Shown piece by piece: positions 19,961-28,871 of a stretch of DNA of 64,000 nucleotides; the stretch's first letter is position 1, and each line of letters begins with the position of its first letter. The notes under the pieces are model-generated. The model did no database searches. It was not told the DNA's origin and saw only the letters and a list, made by a program, of their open reading frames with translations. A program made the translations under genes and the position numbers. Source of the stretch: Erwinia rhapontici (GTDB taxonomy: Bacteria > Pseudomonadota > Gammaproteobacteria > Enterobacterales > Enterobacteriaceae); the NCBI RefSeq assembly GCF_012271765.1, contig NZ_VRKO01000010.1:318884-382883 (forward strand). Reading direction: 5' to 3'.

Positions 19961-19990
19961 ATGAGTGGTACTGACGCAGCAGCAACGTAG
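19961..19990 (+). CDS. Possible nine-residue leader peptide in the EPS leader
   Basis: ATG at 19961 opens a ten-codon frame encoding MSGTDAAAT followed by TAG. It is preceded by GAGGAGTAGGG, an unusually strong ribosome site for this region, about 5-12 bases upstream. It falls just downstream of the predicted RcsAB promoter and more than 220 bases before the ops element. It could couple translation to leader folding or RfaH loading, or be chance; no homologue is known to me. Confidence 0.35.
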   Translation: MSGTDAAAT

Positions 19991-20213
19991 TCTTATTCCT
20001 AAAAGAAGGTACGGGCGAGGGGAGCCTCTTGTAAACAGGCCAGTTATAACTAGTATAGCAACGTGTTACTGAATGTCTGCGTGGATGTTGTATTTAGCGC
20101 AGTACTGACGGATTAAATGTTGATTTATGTGAATGATGACGCATTTCCGTCGATAAAAACGCTAAAACCTGACGCTTAAAATGGCAGGTGAACAACATGA
20201 AATGGCAACATTA

Positions 20214-20251
20214 CAGCGCATTGGCAGCTACAAGCCAGGGGCGGTAGCGTG
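20214..20251 (+). promoter_or_regulatory. JUMPstart element with ops core (EPS operon)
   Basis: The 38-base segment closely follows the JUMPstart consensus and ends in the 12-base ops core GGCGGTAGCGTG (20240-20251). The ops sequence pauses RNA polymerase and recruits RfaH, which suppresses termination across long polysaccharide operons. It lies 226 bases before the amsG start. Confidence 0.9.
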
Positions 20252-20477
20252 TCCTGACGAGTCTTGAGACTGTTCAGGAAGCGCCGCGGAACAGTAAACG
20301 TTCATGTTGATTTTCTTGCCAAAATCTCTAGCCGCTATGCCAGCTACGATGACCTTTTTGTCAGACTCCCTAAATAAGTTTCCTGTGTAATAACTGATGT
20401 GTTGATTAAATACTCATCTCACCAGGTCAGAGACCAATAAAACACAGGCTTCCTAAGATAAAAATTACGAGTTAACT

Positions 20478-21911
20478 ATGCGCGATATTGAATTTACCTT
20501 TAAAGGGTTGTTAATAAAACTGTCATTGGCTCTCTCAGATCTCATCTGTTTTAATGCGGCACTGGCTGTGGCCATTCTGCTCATTAATAGTTTTCCAGGT
20601 GATATTCTGTCGGATATACCTGCCATCGATTTCAAATTGACTATTGTTACACATATTCTCCTTTCTGTTGTTTGTGTGGGATGGTTCTGGGTGAGATTAC
20701 GCCATTACACTTACCGCAAACCCTTCTGGTTTGAGTTAAAAGAAGTCTTCAGAACCGTCTTAGTATTTTCGATTATTGCACTTTCAATCAGCGCATTATC
20801 TAAATGGGAATTGTCCCGTTGGATTTGGGTATTAACCTGGTTGCTGGCGATGGTGATGATCCCGGTGGGTCGTGCCGTTGTGAAACGCGTGCTTAATCGA
20901 AACAATCTGTGGAAAAAGCAGTCGATTATTTTAGGCAGTGGTAAAAATGCCGAAGAAGCGTATCAGGCGCTGCAAAGCGAAGAAGTGATGGGCTTTGATG
21001 TGGTGGCTTTCTTTGATGTCGATGGCAGCCAGCCCGCTCATGAACTCTTCGGTATCCCGGTTGTGAAAGACGAGCAGACGCTGTGGGCAATGGTGAACAG
21101 CGAAACGCAGTTTATCGTGGCAGTGGAATATGAGCAGAGCCAGTCACGCGATCTGTGGCTGAAGAATCTGGCCAAACATAACTGCCGTTCAGTATCCGTC
21201 ATCCCTTCACTGCGTGGTGTGCCACTTTATGGCACAGATATGGCATACATCTTTAGCCATGAAGTGATGATTCTGCGCGTGAACAACAATCTCGCCAAGC
21301 GCACCTCGCGCTTCCTGAAACGCACCTTCGATATCGTTGGCGCGCTGGGGATTATCACTATGCTGTTGCCTGCATTAGCGGCGCTGATATTTATGGTTTC
21401 CCGCGACGGTGGTGCCCCTATTTATGGTCATGAACGCGTTGGCTTCAAAGGCCGCAAATTTAAATGTCTGAAGTTCCGCTCCATGGTGGTGAATTCGAAA
21501 GAGGTGCTCGAAGAGGTGCTGCGCACTGACCCGGCAGCGCGTGAAGAGTGGGATAAAGACTTTAAGCTGAAAAATGACCCGCGCATTACCCGCGTTGGAC
21601 ATTTTATCCGTAAAACCAGCCTTGATGAATTACCGCAGTTATGGAATGTCGTGCGCGGTGAAATGAGTCTGGTGGGGCCACGTCCGGTGATTGAAGCCGA
21701 ACTGGAACGCTATGCGGGTGATGTGGATTACTACTATATGGCTAAACCAGGCATGACCGGATTGTGGCAGGTGAGCGGACGTAATGATGTTGATTACGAA
21801 ACGCGCGTCTACTTCGACTCCTGGTACGTGAAAAACTGGTCACTGTGGAACGATATCGCCATCTTGTTCAAAACCGTCGGTGTGGTTCTGAAACGGGATG
21901 GGGCTTATTAA
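20478..21911 (+). CDS. amsG: Undecaprenyl-phosphate sugar-1-phosphate transferase (AmsG/WcaJ type)
   Basis: Starts EPS repeat-unit assembly by moving a sugar-1-phosphate (galactose in AmsG) from UDP-sugar to undecaprenyl phosphate at the inner membrane. The 477-residue polyprenyl phosphotransferase has about four N-terminal membrane helices (15-140), a central CoA-binding-like domain, another hydrophobic segment (about 285-312) and the C-terminal catalytic bac_transf domain with HERVGFKGRKFKCLKFRSM, RKTSLDELPQLWNV and GEMSLVGPRPV. It is the first gene of the EPS operon, 115 bases before the Wza-type gene. Galactose versus glucose specificity cannot be read from sequence. Confidence 0.92.
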   Translation: MRDIEFTFKGLLIKLSLALSDLICFNAALAVAILLINSFPGDILSDIPAIDFKLTIVTHILLSVVCVGWFWVRLRHYTYRKPFWFELKEVFRTVLVFSIIALSISALSKWELSRWIWVLTWLLAMVMIPVGRAVVKRVLNRNNLWKKQSIILGSGKNAEEAYQALQSEEVMGFDVVAFFDVDGSQPAHELFGIPVVKDEQTLWAMVNSETQFIVAVEYEQSQSRDLWLKNLAKHNCRSVSVIPSLRGVPLYGTDMAYIFSHEVMILRVNNNLAKRTSRFLKRTFDIVGALGIITMLLPALAALIFMVSRDGGAPIYGHERVGFKGRKFKCLKFRSMVVNSKEVLEEVLRTDPAAREEWDKDFKLKNDPRITRVGHFIRKTSLDELPQLWNVVRGEMSLVGPRPVIEAELERYAGDVDYYYMAKPGMTGLWQVSGRNDVDYETRVYFDSWYVKNWSLWNDIAILFKTVGVVLKRDGAY

Positions 21912-22026
21912 AACAAAGCAGGGGGCCTTACAAATAAGTACCTGATTTGCAGTATTAGCAACTTTTAGACGCTACACAGCGGCGGTCTCGCCATTCACAT
22001 TCAAATTACTGATAGCGATAAACCAG

Positions 22027-23160
22027 ATGATTAAAATCAAAACTAAATTGATACCCCTGCTGGTCTCAGCAGCGTTCCTTTCCGGCTGTACCATCGAGCC
22101 GGGCAGCCACCTTTCCACCACGGGTAAAGATGTTGTCAAGCAACAGGACAGTGATTTTGACATCGACAAATACGTTAATGTCTTCCCGCTGACGCCGGGC
22201 CTGGTTGAACGCATGCGACCAAAACCGGTTGTGGCACAGGCGAATGAAGCGCTGCAGCGCGAGTTGCAGGCTTATGAGTATCGTATCGGGGTCGGTGATG
22301 TTCTGACGGTGACCGTCTGGGATCACCCGGAACTGACAACCCCATCTGGTCAGTATCGTAGCGCCAGCGACACCGGTAACTGGGTCCATTCCGATGGCAC
22401 GATCTTCTATCCGTATATCGGAAAAGTGCGTGTAGCGGGTCGCACGGTGCAGGAAATCCGTGATGAGATCGCCCGCCGCCTGTCCCAGTACATTGAAAGC
22501 CCGCAGGTCGATGTCAGCATTGCCTCATTTAAATCACAGAAAACCTATGTGACCGGTGAAGTGACGACGTCTGGCCAGCAGCCGATCACCAACGTGCCGT
22601 TGACCATTCTTGATGCCGTCAACGCCGCGGGCGGGTTAACCGCCAACGCCGACTGGCGAAACGTAGTGCTGACGCACAACGGCCGCGAGCAGCCTATTTC
22701 ATTACAGGCGCTGATGAAGAACGGTGACCTGTCGCAAAACCATTTGTTGTACCCTGGCGACATTCTTTATGTGCCGCGTAATGACGACCTCAAAGTGTTC
22801 GTTATGGGTGAAGTGAAACAGCAGGCCACACTGAAAATGGACCGCAGCGGCATGACGCTGTCGGAAGCGCTGGGTAATGCTCAGGGCATGGATCAGGCCG
22901 CTGCTGATGCAACGGGTGTCTTCGTGATTCGTCCAACTAAAGGACCTAACCGCAGCAAAATCGCCAACATCTATCAGCTCAATACTAAAGATGCCGCCGC
23001 GATGGTAATGGGTACCGAGTTCCAGTTAGAACCTTATGACATCGTTTATGTCACTTCTACGCCGCTCACCCGTTGGAACCGCGTGATTTCACAGCTCGTT
23101 CCGACCATCAGCGGTGTTTACGATGCGACACGTACCGTGCAGACGCTTCATAACTGGTAA
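22027..23160 (+). CDS. amsH: EPS outer-membrane export lipoprotein (Wza/AmsH)
   Basis: Forms the octameric outer-membrane channel through which the polymer leaves the cell. The 377-residue precursor has a lipoprotein signal peptide ending in the lipobox LSGC with Cys21 as the acylated residue, then a polysaccharide-export (Poly_export) domain starting at about 90 ([19 protein letters not shown]) and SLBB-type repeats ([30 protein letters not shown]). It sits between amsG and the phosphatase gene, 15 bases before the latter; the order Wza-Wzb-Wzc is the standard one. Confidence 0.95.
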   Translation: MIKIKTKLIPLLVSAAFLSGCTIEPGSHLSTTGKDVVKQQDSDFDIDKYVNVFPLTPGLVERMRPKPVVAQANEALQRELQAYEYRIGVGDVLTVTVWDHPELTTPSGQYRSASDTGNWVHSDGTIFYPYIGKVRVAGRTVQEIRDEIARRLSQYIESPQVDVSIASFKSQKTYVTGEVTTSGQQPITNVPLTILDAVNAAGGLTANADWRNVVLTHNGREQPISLQALMKNGDLSQNHLLYPGDILYVPRNDDLKVFVMGEVKQQATLKMDRSGMTLSEALGNAQGMDQAAADATGVFVIRPTKGPNRSKIANIYQLNTKDAAAMVMGTEFQLEPYDIVYVTSTPLTRWNRVISQLVPTISGVYDATRTVQTLHNW

Positions 23161-23175
23161 CCGCCGGGAAACATT

Positions 23176-23610
23176 ATGATTAATTCAATCTTAGTTGTTT
23201 GTATCGGAAATATCTGCCGTTCCCCCACCGGGGAACGACTGCTGAAATCCGCACTACCTGAGAAGAATATCGCATCCGCGGGATTGGGGGCCATGGTCGG
23301 CCACGCTGCTGACGACACTGCCAGCAGCGTGGCCGGTGAAAATGGTGTGTCACTGCAAGGGCATGTGGCACAGCAACTCACGTCGGGCATGTGCCGGGAT
23401 TACGATTTGATCCTGGTGATGGAAAAAAAACATGTCGACCAGGTCTGCCGCATCAACCCTTCCGTACGTGGCAAAACCATGCTGTTTGGACACTGGATCA
23501 ATCAGCAGGAAATCGCCGACCCGTATAAGAAAAGCCGCGATGCCTTTGAGGCCGTGTACGGAATCCTTGAAAACGCTGCCCAGAAATGGGTCAACGCATT
23601 AAGCCGATAG
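23176..23610 (+). CDS. amsI: Low-molecular-weight protein tyrosine phosphatase (Wzb/AmsI)
   Basis: Cytosolic phosphatase that removes phosphate from the tyrosine-rich tail of the Wzc-type kinase, allowing cycles of EPS polymerisation and export. The 144-residue product has the P-loop CIGNICRSPT (Cys9, Arg15) near the N-terminus and the DP motif with the general-acid Asp in IADPYKKS near residue 115. Its stop lies 12 bases before the chosen start of the kinase gene, so the pair is probably co-translated. Confidence 0.95.
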   Translation: MINSILVVCIGNICRSPTGERLLKSALPEKNIASAGLGAMVGHAADDTASSVAGENGVSLQGHVAQQLTSGMCRDYDLILVMEKKHVDQVCRINPSVRGKTMLFGHWINQQEIADPYKKSRDAFEAVYGILENAAQKWVNALSR

Positions 23611-23621
23611 TTGGGACTTCC

Positions 23622-25802
23622 ATGAAAATAAAAAGTAAGGCACCGTCAGCGCCTCAAGACGATTCAAACGGGTTCGATCTGGCGCATCTTGTGGGACAGT
23701 TCATTGACCATCGCTGGATAATCGTTGCGGTTACGGCGTTATTTATGTTGATGGGCACGCTTTACAGCCTGTTCGCCACGCCGATTTACAGCGCGGATGC
23801 CATGGTGCAGGTTGAGCAGAAAAATGCCAACACCGTGTTGAATGACCTGTCGCAGATGATGCCCAATGCACAACCTGCGTCAGCGACTGAAGTGCAAATT
23901 GTTACCTCACGTATGGTGCTGGGGAAAACGGTGGCAGATCTCGGCCTTGATGTGCTGGTGCAGGAGGATTATTTCCCGGTGATCGGTAAAGGCCTGTCAC
24001 GCATGATGGGCAATAAGCCGCAGCAGATAGCCATTTCTCGCTTGAAAGTGCCGGCTATCTGGGATAAACGCCAGCTAACGGTCGAAGTCGATGGGCCGGA
24101 CAGCTACACCGTCAGCAAAGACGGCGATGAGCTGTTTAAAGGTAAAGTCGGCCAGTTTGAACAGCACGGCGATGTCACCATGCTGGTCAGCGACATTCAG
24201 GCAGAAGAAGGCACCAGCTTCACCGTGTCTAAACTGAGTGACCTGCAGGCCATCAAACTGATCTACAACAACCTGACCGTTGCGGATATGGGCAAGGACA
24301 CCGGCGTGCTGGGCCTGACCTATACCGGTGAAGATCCAGTATTGATCAGCCAGGTGCTGAACCAGGTGATTAATAACTATCTGTATCAGAACGTTGAGCG
24401 CAAATCTGAAGAAGCCGAGAAGAGTCTGGCCTTCCTGAAGAACCAGCTGCCTGATGTTCGCAGCAAACTGGATGTCGCAGAAGACAAGCTGAATACCTTC
24501 CGTCGCCAGAATGACTCCGTCGATGTGTCGCTGGAAGCGAAGTCTGCGCTCGACTCTTCTGTCAGCATTCAGACACAGCTGAACGAACTGACTTTCCGTG
24601 AAGCGGAAGTGTCACAGTTGTTCAAGAAAGATCACCCGACCTACCGCGCCCTGCTGGAAAAACGCGCCACGCTGGAAGGTGAGCAGAAAAAGCTGAACGG
24701 CAAAATCAGCCAGATGCCGCAGACTCAGCAGGAAATTGTGCGTTTAACGCGTGATGTGCAGGCAGGGCAGGAAATCTACATGCAACTGCTGAATCGTCAG
24801 CAGGAACTGAGCATCAGTAAGGCCAGCACCGTAGGTGATGTTCGCATCATCGACCATGCGGAAACCGCTGGTACGCCGGTCGCACCGAAAAAACTGTTAC
24901 TGATTCTGGCCAGTCTGGTGGCAGGCCTGGTGGTATCGGTGGGTCTGGTGCTGCTGAAAGCCCTGTTCCATCATGGCATTGATAACCCTGAACAGCTGGA
25001 AGAGCTGGGCCTGAGCGTGTATGCCAGCGTACCGCTTTCCGAATGGCAGCGTAAGAAAGATGCCGAAGCACTGGCGAAACGTAACCTGAAAGGTAAAACA
25101 GACCCGCACAACACGCTGCTGGCACTGGGCAATCCAACGGATCTCTCCATCGAAGCAATCCGCAGCCTGCGCACCAGCCTGCACTTCGCCATGATGGAAG
25201 CGAAAAACAACATTCTGATGATTACCGGTGCCAGCCCGGGAATAGGTAAAACCTTTATCTGTTCTAACCTGGCAACGCTGGTGGCGAAAGCCGGTCAGAA
25301 AGTGTTGTTTATCGATGGCGATATGCGTCGCGGTTACACCCATGATTTGCTGGGTGCTGACAGTAAAACGGGTCTGTCGAACATTCTGTCCGGTAAGACA
25401 CCCTTTACCCCGGATCTGATCCAGCGCGGTGATTACGGTTTTGATTTTATTGCGCGTGGTCAGGTGCCGCCTAACCCGTCTGAGCTACTGATGCACAGCC
25501 GCATGAATGAGCTGCTTGACTGGGCCAGTCAGCACTATGACCTGGTGTTAATTGATACCCCACCGATTCTGGCTGTGACCGATGCGTCTATTATCGGCAA
25601 GCTGGCGGGAACCTCCCTGATGGTGGCGCGTTTCGAAACCAACACCCTTAAGGAAGTGGAAATCAGCTACAAACGTTTCGCCCAGAACGGTATCGATATT
25701 AAAGGGGTGATCCTCAACGCCGTAGTACGTAAGTCAGCTAATGCCTATGGTTACGGCTATGACTATTACGACTACAGCTATAAGCAGGATGCAAAGAGCT
25801 AA
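23622..25802 (+). CDS. amsA: EPS tyrosine autokinase and chain-length regulator (Wzc/AmsA)
   Basis: Inner-membrane co-polymerase with a fused bacterial tyrosine kinase. The 726-residue product has two membrane helices (about 30-50 and 425-445) flanking a long periplasmic Wzz-like coiled-coil region, and a C-terminal kinase with Walker A GASPGIGKT (about 535-545), Walker A' VLFIDGDMRRG and Walker B LVLIDTPP. The tail carries seven tyrosines between 709 and 720 (YGYGYDYYDYSY), the autophosphorylation cluster. I start at ATG 23622 (MKIKSKAPS); the frame runs upstream into amsI. A strong terminator follows. Confidence 0.95.
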   Translation: MKIKSKAPSAPQDDSNGFDLAHLVGQFIDHRWIIVAVTALFMLMGTLYSLFATPIYSADAMVQVEQKNANTVLNDLSQMMPNAQPASATEVQIVTSRMVLGKTVADLGLDVLVQEDYFPVIGKGLSRMMGNKPQQIAISRLKVPAIWDKRQLTVEVDGPDSYTVSKDGDELFKGKVGQFEQHGDVTMLVSDIQAEEGTSFTVSKLSDLQAIKLIYNNLTVADMGKDTGVLGLTYTGEDPVLISQVLNQVINNYLYQNVERKSEEAEKSLAFLKNQLPDVRSKLDVAEDKLNTFRRQNDSVDVSLEAKSALDSSVSIQTQLNELTFREAEVSQLFKKDHPTYRALLEKRATLEGEQKKLNGKISQMPQTQQEIVRLTRDVQAGQEIYMQLLNRQQELSISKASTVGDVRIIDHAETAGTPVAPKKLLLILASLVAGLVVSVGLVLLKALFHHGIDNPEQLEELGLSVYASVPLSEWQRKKDAEALAKRNLKGKTDPHNTLLALGNPTDLSIEAIRSLRTSLHFAMMEAKNNILMITGASPGIGKTFICSNLATLVAKAGQKVLFIDGDMRRGYTHDLLGADSKTGLSNILSGKTPFTPDLIQRGDYGFDFIARGQVPPNPSELLMHSRMNELLDWASQHYDLVLIDTPPILAVTDASIIGKLAGTSLMVARFETNTLKEVEISYKRFAQNGIDIKGVILNAVVRKSANAYGYGYDYYDYSYKQDAKS

Positions 25803-25810
25803 TATCCCTG

Positions 25811-25850
25811 AGGAACCTTTATACCGAAAGGGTAAAGGTTCCTTTTTTTC
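25811..25850 (+). terminator. Intrinsic terminator inside the EPS operon, after amsA
   Basis: AGGAACCTTTA (25811-25821) pairs with TAAAGGTTCCT (25833-25843) and is followed by a run of T. It separates the export/kinase genes from the glycosyltransferase genes, as reported between wzc and wcaA in the E. coli colanic acid cluster. RfaH loaded at the upstream ops would be expected to let polymerase pass. Confidence 0.85.
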
Positions 25851-25891
25851 TGGTGAGTGTTTGTTTGTAACCGTTTAAAAGGTGCCTGGTA

Positions 25892-26797
25892 ATGAAGGAT
25901 ATTTTCTTTTCGATCGTCATTCCTGCATATAATGCATCCGAATCTATTGTAACCACGCTGGATTGTGTGGCGGCGCAGAGTTACCAGAATTTCGAAGTGA
26001 TCATCGTTGATGATAAATCGGCTGACGCCGATAAGCTGGCCGAGCTGGTGCAGTCAGAGCGTTACCGCCAGCTGAAGATTAATCTGGTGCTGTCGCAGGA
26101 AAAACTGAACGGCTCCGGTGCGCGTAACAAAGGTATCGAACTGGCAACGGGCGATTACATCAGCTTCCTTGATGCGGATGATGAGTGGCACAAAGACAAG
26201 CTGACTGAGACCCTGAAGCTGATTCATCAGTTGGAAGGGCAGGGCAAGCAGAAGTTCGTGATTTACAGCCAGGTCAATATTATTCAGGATGGGCAGTTCC
26301 TGAAGGTGTTGCCATTGCAGCAGGTGGGGCGCCATGAAACCGTGGCCGAGTATCTGTTTGGCTGCTATGGCTTTATCCAGACCAGCACCATTGTGCTGAA
26401 ACGTGAATACGCGCAGGATATCCGCTTTGATCAGAAGTATATCCGTCACCAGGACTACGACTTCTGCATCCGTGCTGACAAACTCGGCTACGAGTTTGTG
26501 ATGATTGACCAGCCGCTAGCCAACTACCATCTGGTCACCAAATTTGGTTCTAAACATAAAGGCGAGTCGGTGAAGTATTCCTTCTTCTGGCTCGACAACA
26601 TGAAGCCGTATCTCACCCGGCGTGATGTTCACACCTATAAAGCGTACAAACTGCCGCTGCGTTATAAGATGGACGGTAAGTCGTTCCAGGCCAGCCTCAG
26701 CTTTGCCCGCTACTTTTTCTTAACCAATAAAGATAACCGCACTTACTTCCTCAATCGTGTGAAAGACAAACTTCGGGCAAAACTCGGAGGGAAGTAA
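25892..26797 (+). CDS. amsB: EPS glycosyltransferase family 2 (AmsB-like)
   Basis: Cytosolic-face inverting glycosyltransferase that adds one sugar to the lipid-linked EPS repeat. The 301-residue product has the GT-A fold pattern: N-terminal FSIVIPAYNASESI, nucleotide-binding VIIVDDKSAD, and the metal-binding FLDADDEWHKDKL near residue 93. Length and position after the kinase gene match E. amylovora AmsB. Donor and acceptor sugars cannot be read from sequence. A GGTG site precedes the ATG. Confidence 0.87.
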   Translation: MKDIFFSIVIPAYNASESIVTTLDCVAAQSYQNFEVIIVDDKSADADKLAELVQSERYRQLKINLVLSQEKLNGSGARNKGIELATGDYISFLDADDEWHKDKLTETLKLIHQLEGQGKQKFVIYSQVNIIQDGQFLKVLPLQQVGRHETVAEYLFGCYGFIQTSTIVLKREYAQDIRFDQKYIRHQDYDFCIRADKLGYEFVMIDQPLANYHLVTKFGSKHKGESVKYSFFWLDNMKPYLTRRDVHTYKAYKLPLRYKMDGKSFQASLSFARYFFLTNKDNRTYFLNRVKDKLRAKLGGK

Positions 26798-26833
26798 CGT
26801 GAGCAGAAGAATAATAATTGGGTGGGAAACACT

Positions 26834-27958
26834 ATGGCAATATATTGGATAGTCAGTTACAGCATTCTGATTTTATGTTTCTTTGAACTGGCGACGATTA
26901 ACCAGGCGAATGAGCCAAAAATGAAGCGCGTGACCACCTACTTCTTCTTTATCGCGGTGGTGGCTTTGATTATGTTTGCGGGCTTCAGGGGCCCCAACTC
27001 CGGTATTGATGACTGGCAGTATCTGGGTTTCTTCTACGATTTTTCCCGTCAGTCGAGTATCAGTGGTTATGAAACCGTGGCGGATATTTACCGTTACGAA
27101 AACCTGTTTATGTTACTGGCATGGATATTGTCGTGGTTCACCCATGAAAGCTACTTTTTCCTGCTGTTCATCAGTTTTATTGCCGTATCAACCAATGCCT
27201 GGATTTTTAAGAAGTATTCACCGTTGATCCTCTGTTCGCTGTGCCTTTACTCAGCGCACCTGTTCATCAACAAGGATATGAACCAGATTCGTTTCGGGCT
27301 TTCCAGCGCCTTCGCGGTGGCCTGCATCTGTTCGGCCGCCGGGCGTAAATATTTTCTGGCGTTTGTTTTTCTGGCGTTCAGCACCCAGTCACACTCAACC
27401 GGCTATGCGGTACTGATGGTGTTACCGTTCCTGTTCCTGCGTGAGCGTAAATACTTTGGTATTGCGATGGTACTGGCGGCGATCCCGCTGGGGCTGATCG
27501 GCGGGAAAAAGCTGTTCCTGGACTCACTGGGGATTGTTCCGGTGATCGGGGACCGAGCGATGGGCTACAGCGGGACGGTATTTGATGCCGCCTCACCGGT
27601 CTTTGGTCTGGCGAACTTAAAAAACATCGCCTTTATTGCCTTCTTTACCGTGGTTTATTTTAACCGTCCGATTAAAGAAGAAGACCGTATTGCCTACATT
27701 CTGTTTATCGCTTACTCGGCCGGTGCCGCCGTGCGTATCATTTTCTCGGACTTCTCCATTATCGGTGGACGAGTCGGGAACCTGTTCCTGCACTGTGAAC
27801 CGTTATTGCTGGCGTTTTTGATGATGCGTATCCGTCACACGCTGCTTAACTTTGGGCTGCTGTTTGCCATGACCTCTTATTATCTGGCGTACAACACCAT
27901 TCTGTCAGTGCAGTCCATCAATGGTTACAGCATTGCACCGTTATTCCGTCTTTTTTAA
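26834..27958 (+). CDS. amsC: EPS repeat-unit polymerase (Wzy/AmsC-like)
   Basis: Polytopic inner-membrane protein of 374 residues with about ten hydrophobic segments and an EpsG-type pattern (FRGPNSGIDDWQYL loop, NKDMNQIRFGLSSAFA), expected to polymerise lipid-linked repeat units in the periplasm. Identification rests on topology, position and resemblance to AmsC, since Wzy proteins share little sequence. I use ATG 26834 rather than the in-frame GTG 26822; GGTGGG lies 8-13 bases before the ATG. Three REP elements follow its stop. Confidence 0.85.
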   Translation: MAIYWIVSYSILILCFFELATINQANEPKMKRVTTYFFFIAVVALIMFAGFRGPNSGIDDWQYLGFFYDFSRQSSISGYETVADIYRYENLFMLLAWILSWFTHESYFFLLFISFIAVSTNAWIFKKYSPLILCSLCLYSAHLFINKDMNQIRFGLSSAFAVACICSAAGRKYFLAFVFLAFSTQSHSTGYAVLMVLPFLFLRERKYFGIAMVLAAIPLGLIGGKKLFLDSLGIVPVIGDRAMGYSGTVFDAASPVFGLANLKNIAFIAFFTVVYFNRPIKEEDRIAYILFIAYSAGAAVRIIFSDFSIIGGRVGNLFLHCEPLLLAFLMMRIRHTLLNFGLLFAMTSYYLAYNTILSVQSINGYSIAPLFRLF

Positions 27959-27965
27959 CGCCAGC

Positions 27966-28079
27966 GGGCGAGGCGTGCCTCGCCCCTACGTTTCCCCAGA
28001 TATATTTCGTAGGGGTCAGGCCTGCCTGGTCCGTAATCTTCGACAGATATATTTCGTAGGGGTCAGGCATGCCTGACCC
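27966..28079. repeat. Cluster of three REP elements inside the EPS operon
   Basis: Three hairpins with GTAG heads: minus-strand copy 27966-27989 (palindrome GGGCGAGGCGTGCCTCGCCC then CTAC), plus-strand copy 28009-28032 (imperfect palindrome) and plus-strand copy 28056-28079 (perfect palindrome GGGTCAGGCATGCCTGACCC). The two plus copies lie in a direct repeat: CAGATATATTTCGTAGGGGT occurs at 27997 and 28044. This is the same family as the pair at 7276-7334. It fills most of the 142-base gap between the polymerase and the next glycosyltransferase. Confidence 0.78.
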
Positions 28080-28100
28080 GTAATAAAAATAGGGTATCAG

Positions 28101-28853
28101 ATGAATAATCAAATCGGCACGGTAGGGATTATTATCCCGATGTACAATGCGCGCGCGACCGTTTTGCGTGCGGTGCAGTCGGTGATTGATCAAACGTATA
28201 CCGACTGGCGGATCTATCTGATTAATGATAAATCCACCGATGACTCACTGGAATTTGTGCAGCAGCATTGTACTGACCCGCGGATTACTCTTCTCAGCAA
28301 TGACGTCAACCTCGGTGCAGCAGAAACACGCAACGTGGGATTAAAAGCCGCGACGGAGCCGTTTATTGCCTTCCTCGACAGTGACGATGAGTGGGCCAGC
28401 GATAAGCTGATGTTGCAAACCGCCTGCCTGGCGGCCGGTGATGACCTGGTGATCAGTCATTATCACTATCAGTCACGCACGAAATCCTACGAGGTCCGTT
28501 ACGGTAACCCTGTGTTGCTGAAGGATAACTTCGTTAAAAAGCAGTTCCGTATCTGCTTCTCTTCTGTCTGCTATCGTCGCCCGGCGCGTCAGGTGCTGTT
28601 TAAGAAGAAAGGGCATGAAGACTTTCTCTTCCTCTATGAGCTGTTCGAGCAGTACAAGCAGGCGCGGGTGATTGATAAAAATCTGGTGACCTATTATGAA
28701 ATGGGGGACTCCCTGTCGCGTAATAAAAATAAAGCAGCGAAATGGCACCTCGATTTACTCAAGTACATTTATAAAAATAACCCGCTGAAGGTTTATTACT
28801 ACTACGTCTGGTACATGGTTAATGGCGTGTTGTTTACCTTAAAACATCGCTGA
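28101..28853 (+). CDS. EPS glycosyltransferase family 2
   Basis: Second family-2 glycosyltransferase of the EPS operon, 250 residues. Visible motifs are GIIIPMYNARATVLRAVQSV at the N-terminus, YLINDKSTDDSL for nucleotide binding and FLDSDDEWASDKL for the metal site. It probably adds one sugar of the side chain or backbone. E. amylovora has amsD and amsE between amsC and amsF, with amsE a family-2 enzyme; here the family-2 gene comes first, so I do not assign the symbol. The start follows the REP cluster; the next gene's ATG is 18 bases after its stop. Confidence 0.85.
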   Translation: MNNQIGTVGIIIPMYNARATVLRAVQSVIDQTYTDWRIYLINDKSTDDSLEFVQQHCTDPRITLLSNDVNLGAAETRNVGLKAATEPFIAFLDSDDEWASDKLMLQTACLAAGDDLVISHYHYQSRTKSYEVRYGNPVLLKDNFVKKQFRICFSSVCYRRPARQVLFKKKGHEDFLFLYELFEQYKQARVIDKNLVTYYEMGDSLSRNKNKAAKWHLDLLKYIYKNNPLKVYYYYVWYMVNGVLFTLKHR

Positions 28854-28871
28854 TCTGAGGTGGCTGAAATA

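Larger units (their letters stand above)
19698..20477 (+). other. Long EPS control region (promoter and untranslated leader)
   Basis: This 780-base gap holds no convincing gene except a nine-codon leader ORF. From left to right it contains an RcsAB box (19898-19911), a weak promoter (TCGACA 19916-19921, TTTACT 19938-19943, 16-base spacer), the leader ORF (19961-19990), an RcsAB-like half site (19988-20001) and a JUMPstart/ops element (20214-20251). The remaining stretches, 19698-19890 and 20260-20477, show nothing I can name. The RcsAB box is about 570 bases before the amsG start, a layout like that reported for E. amylovora amsG. Confidence 0.75.
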
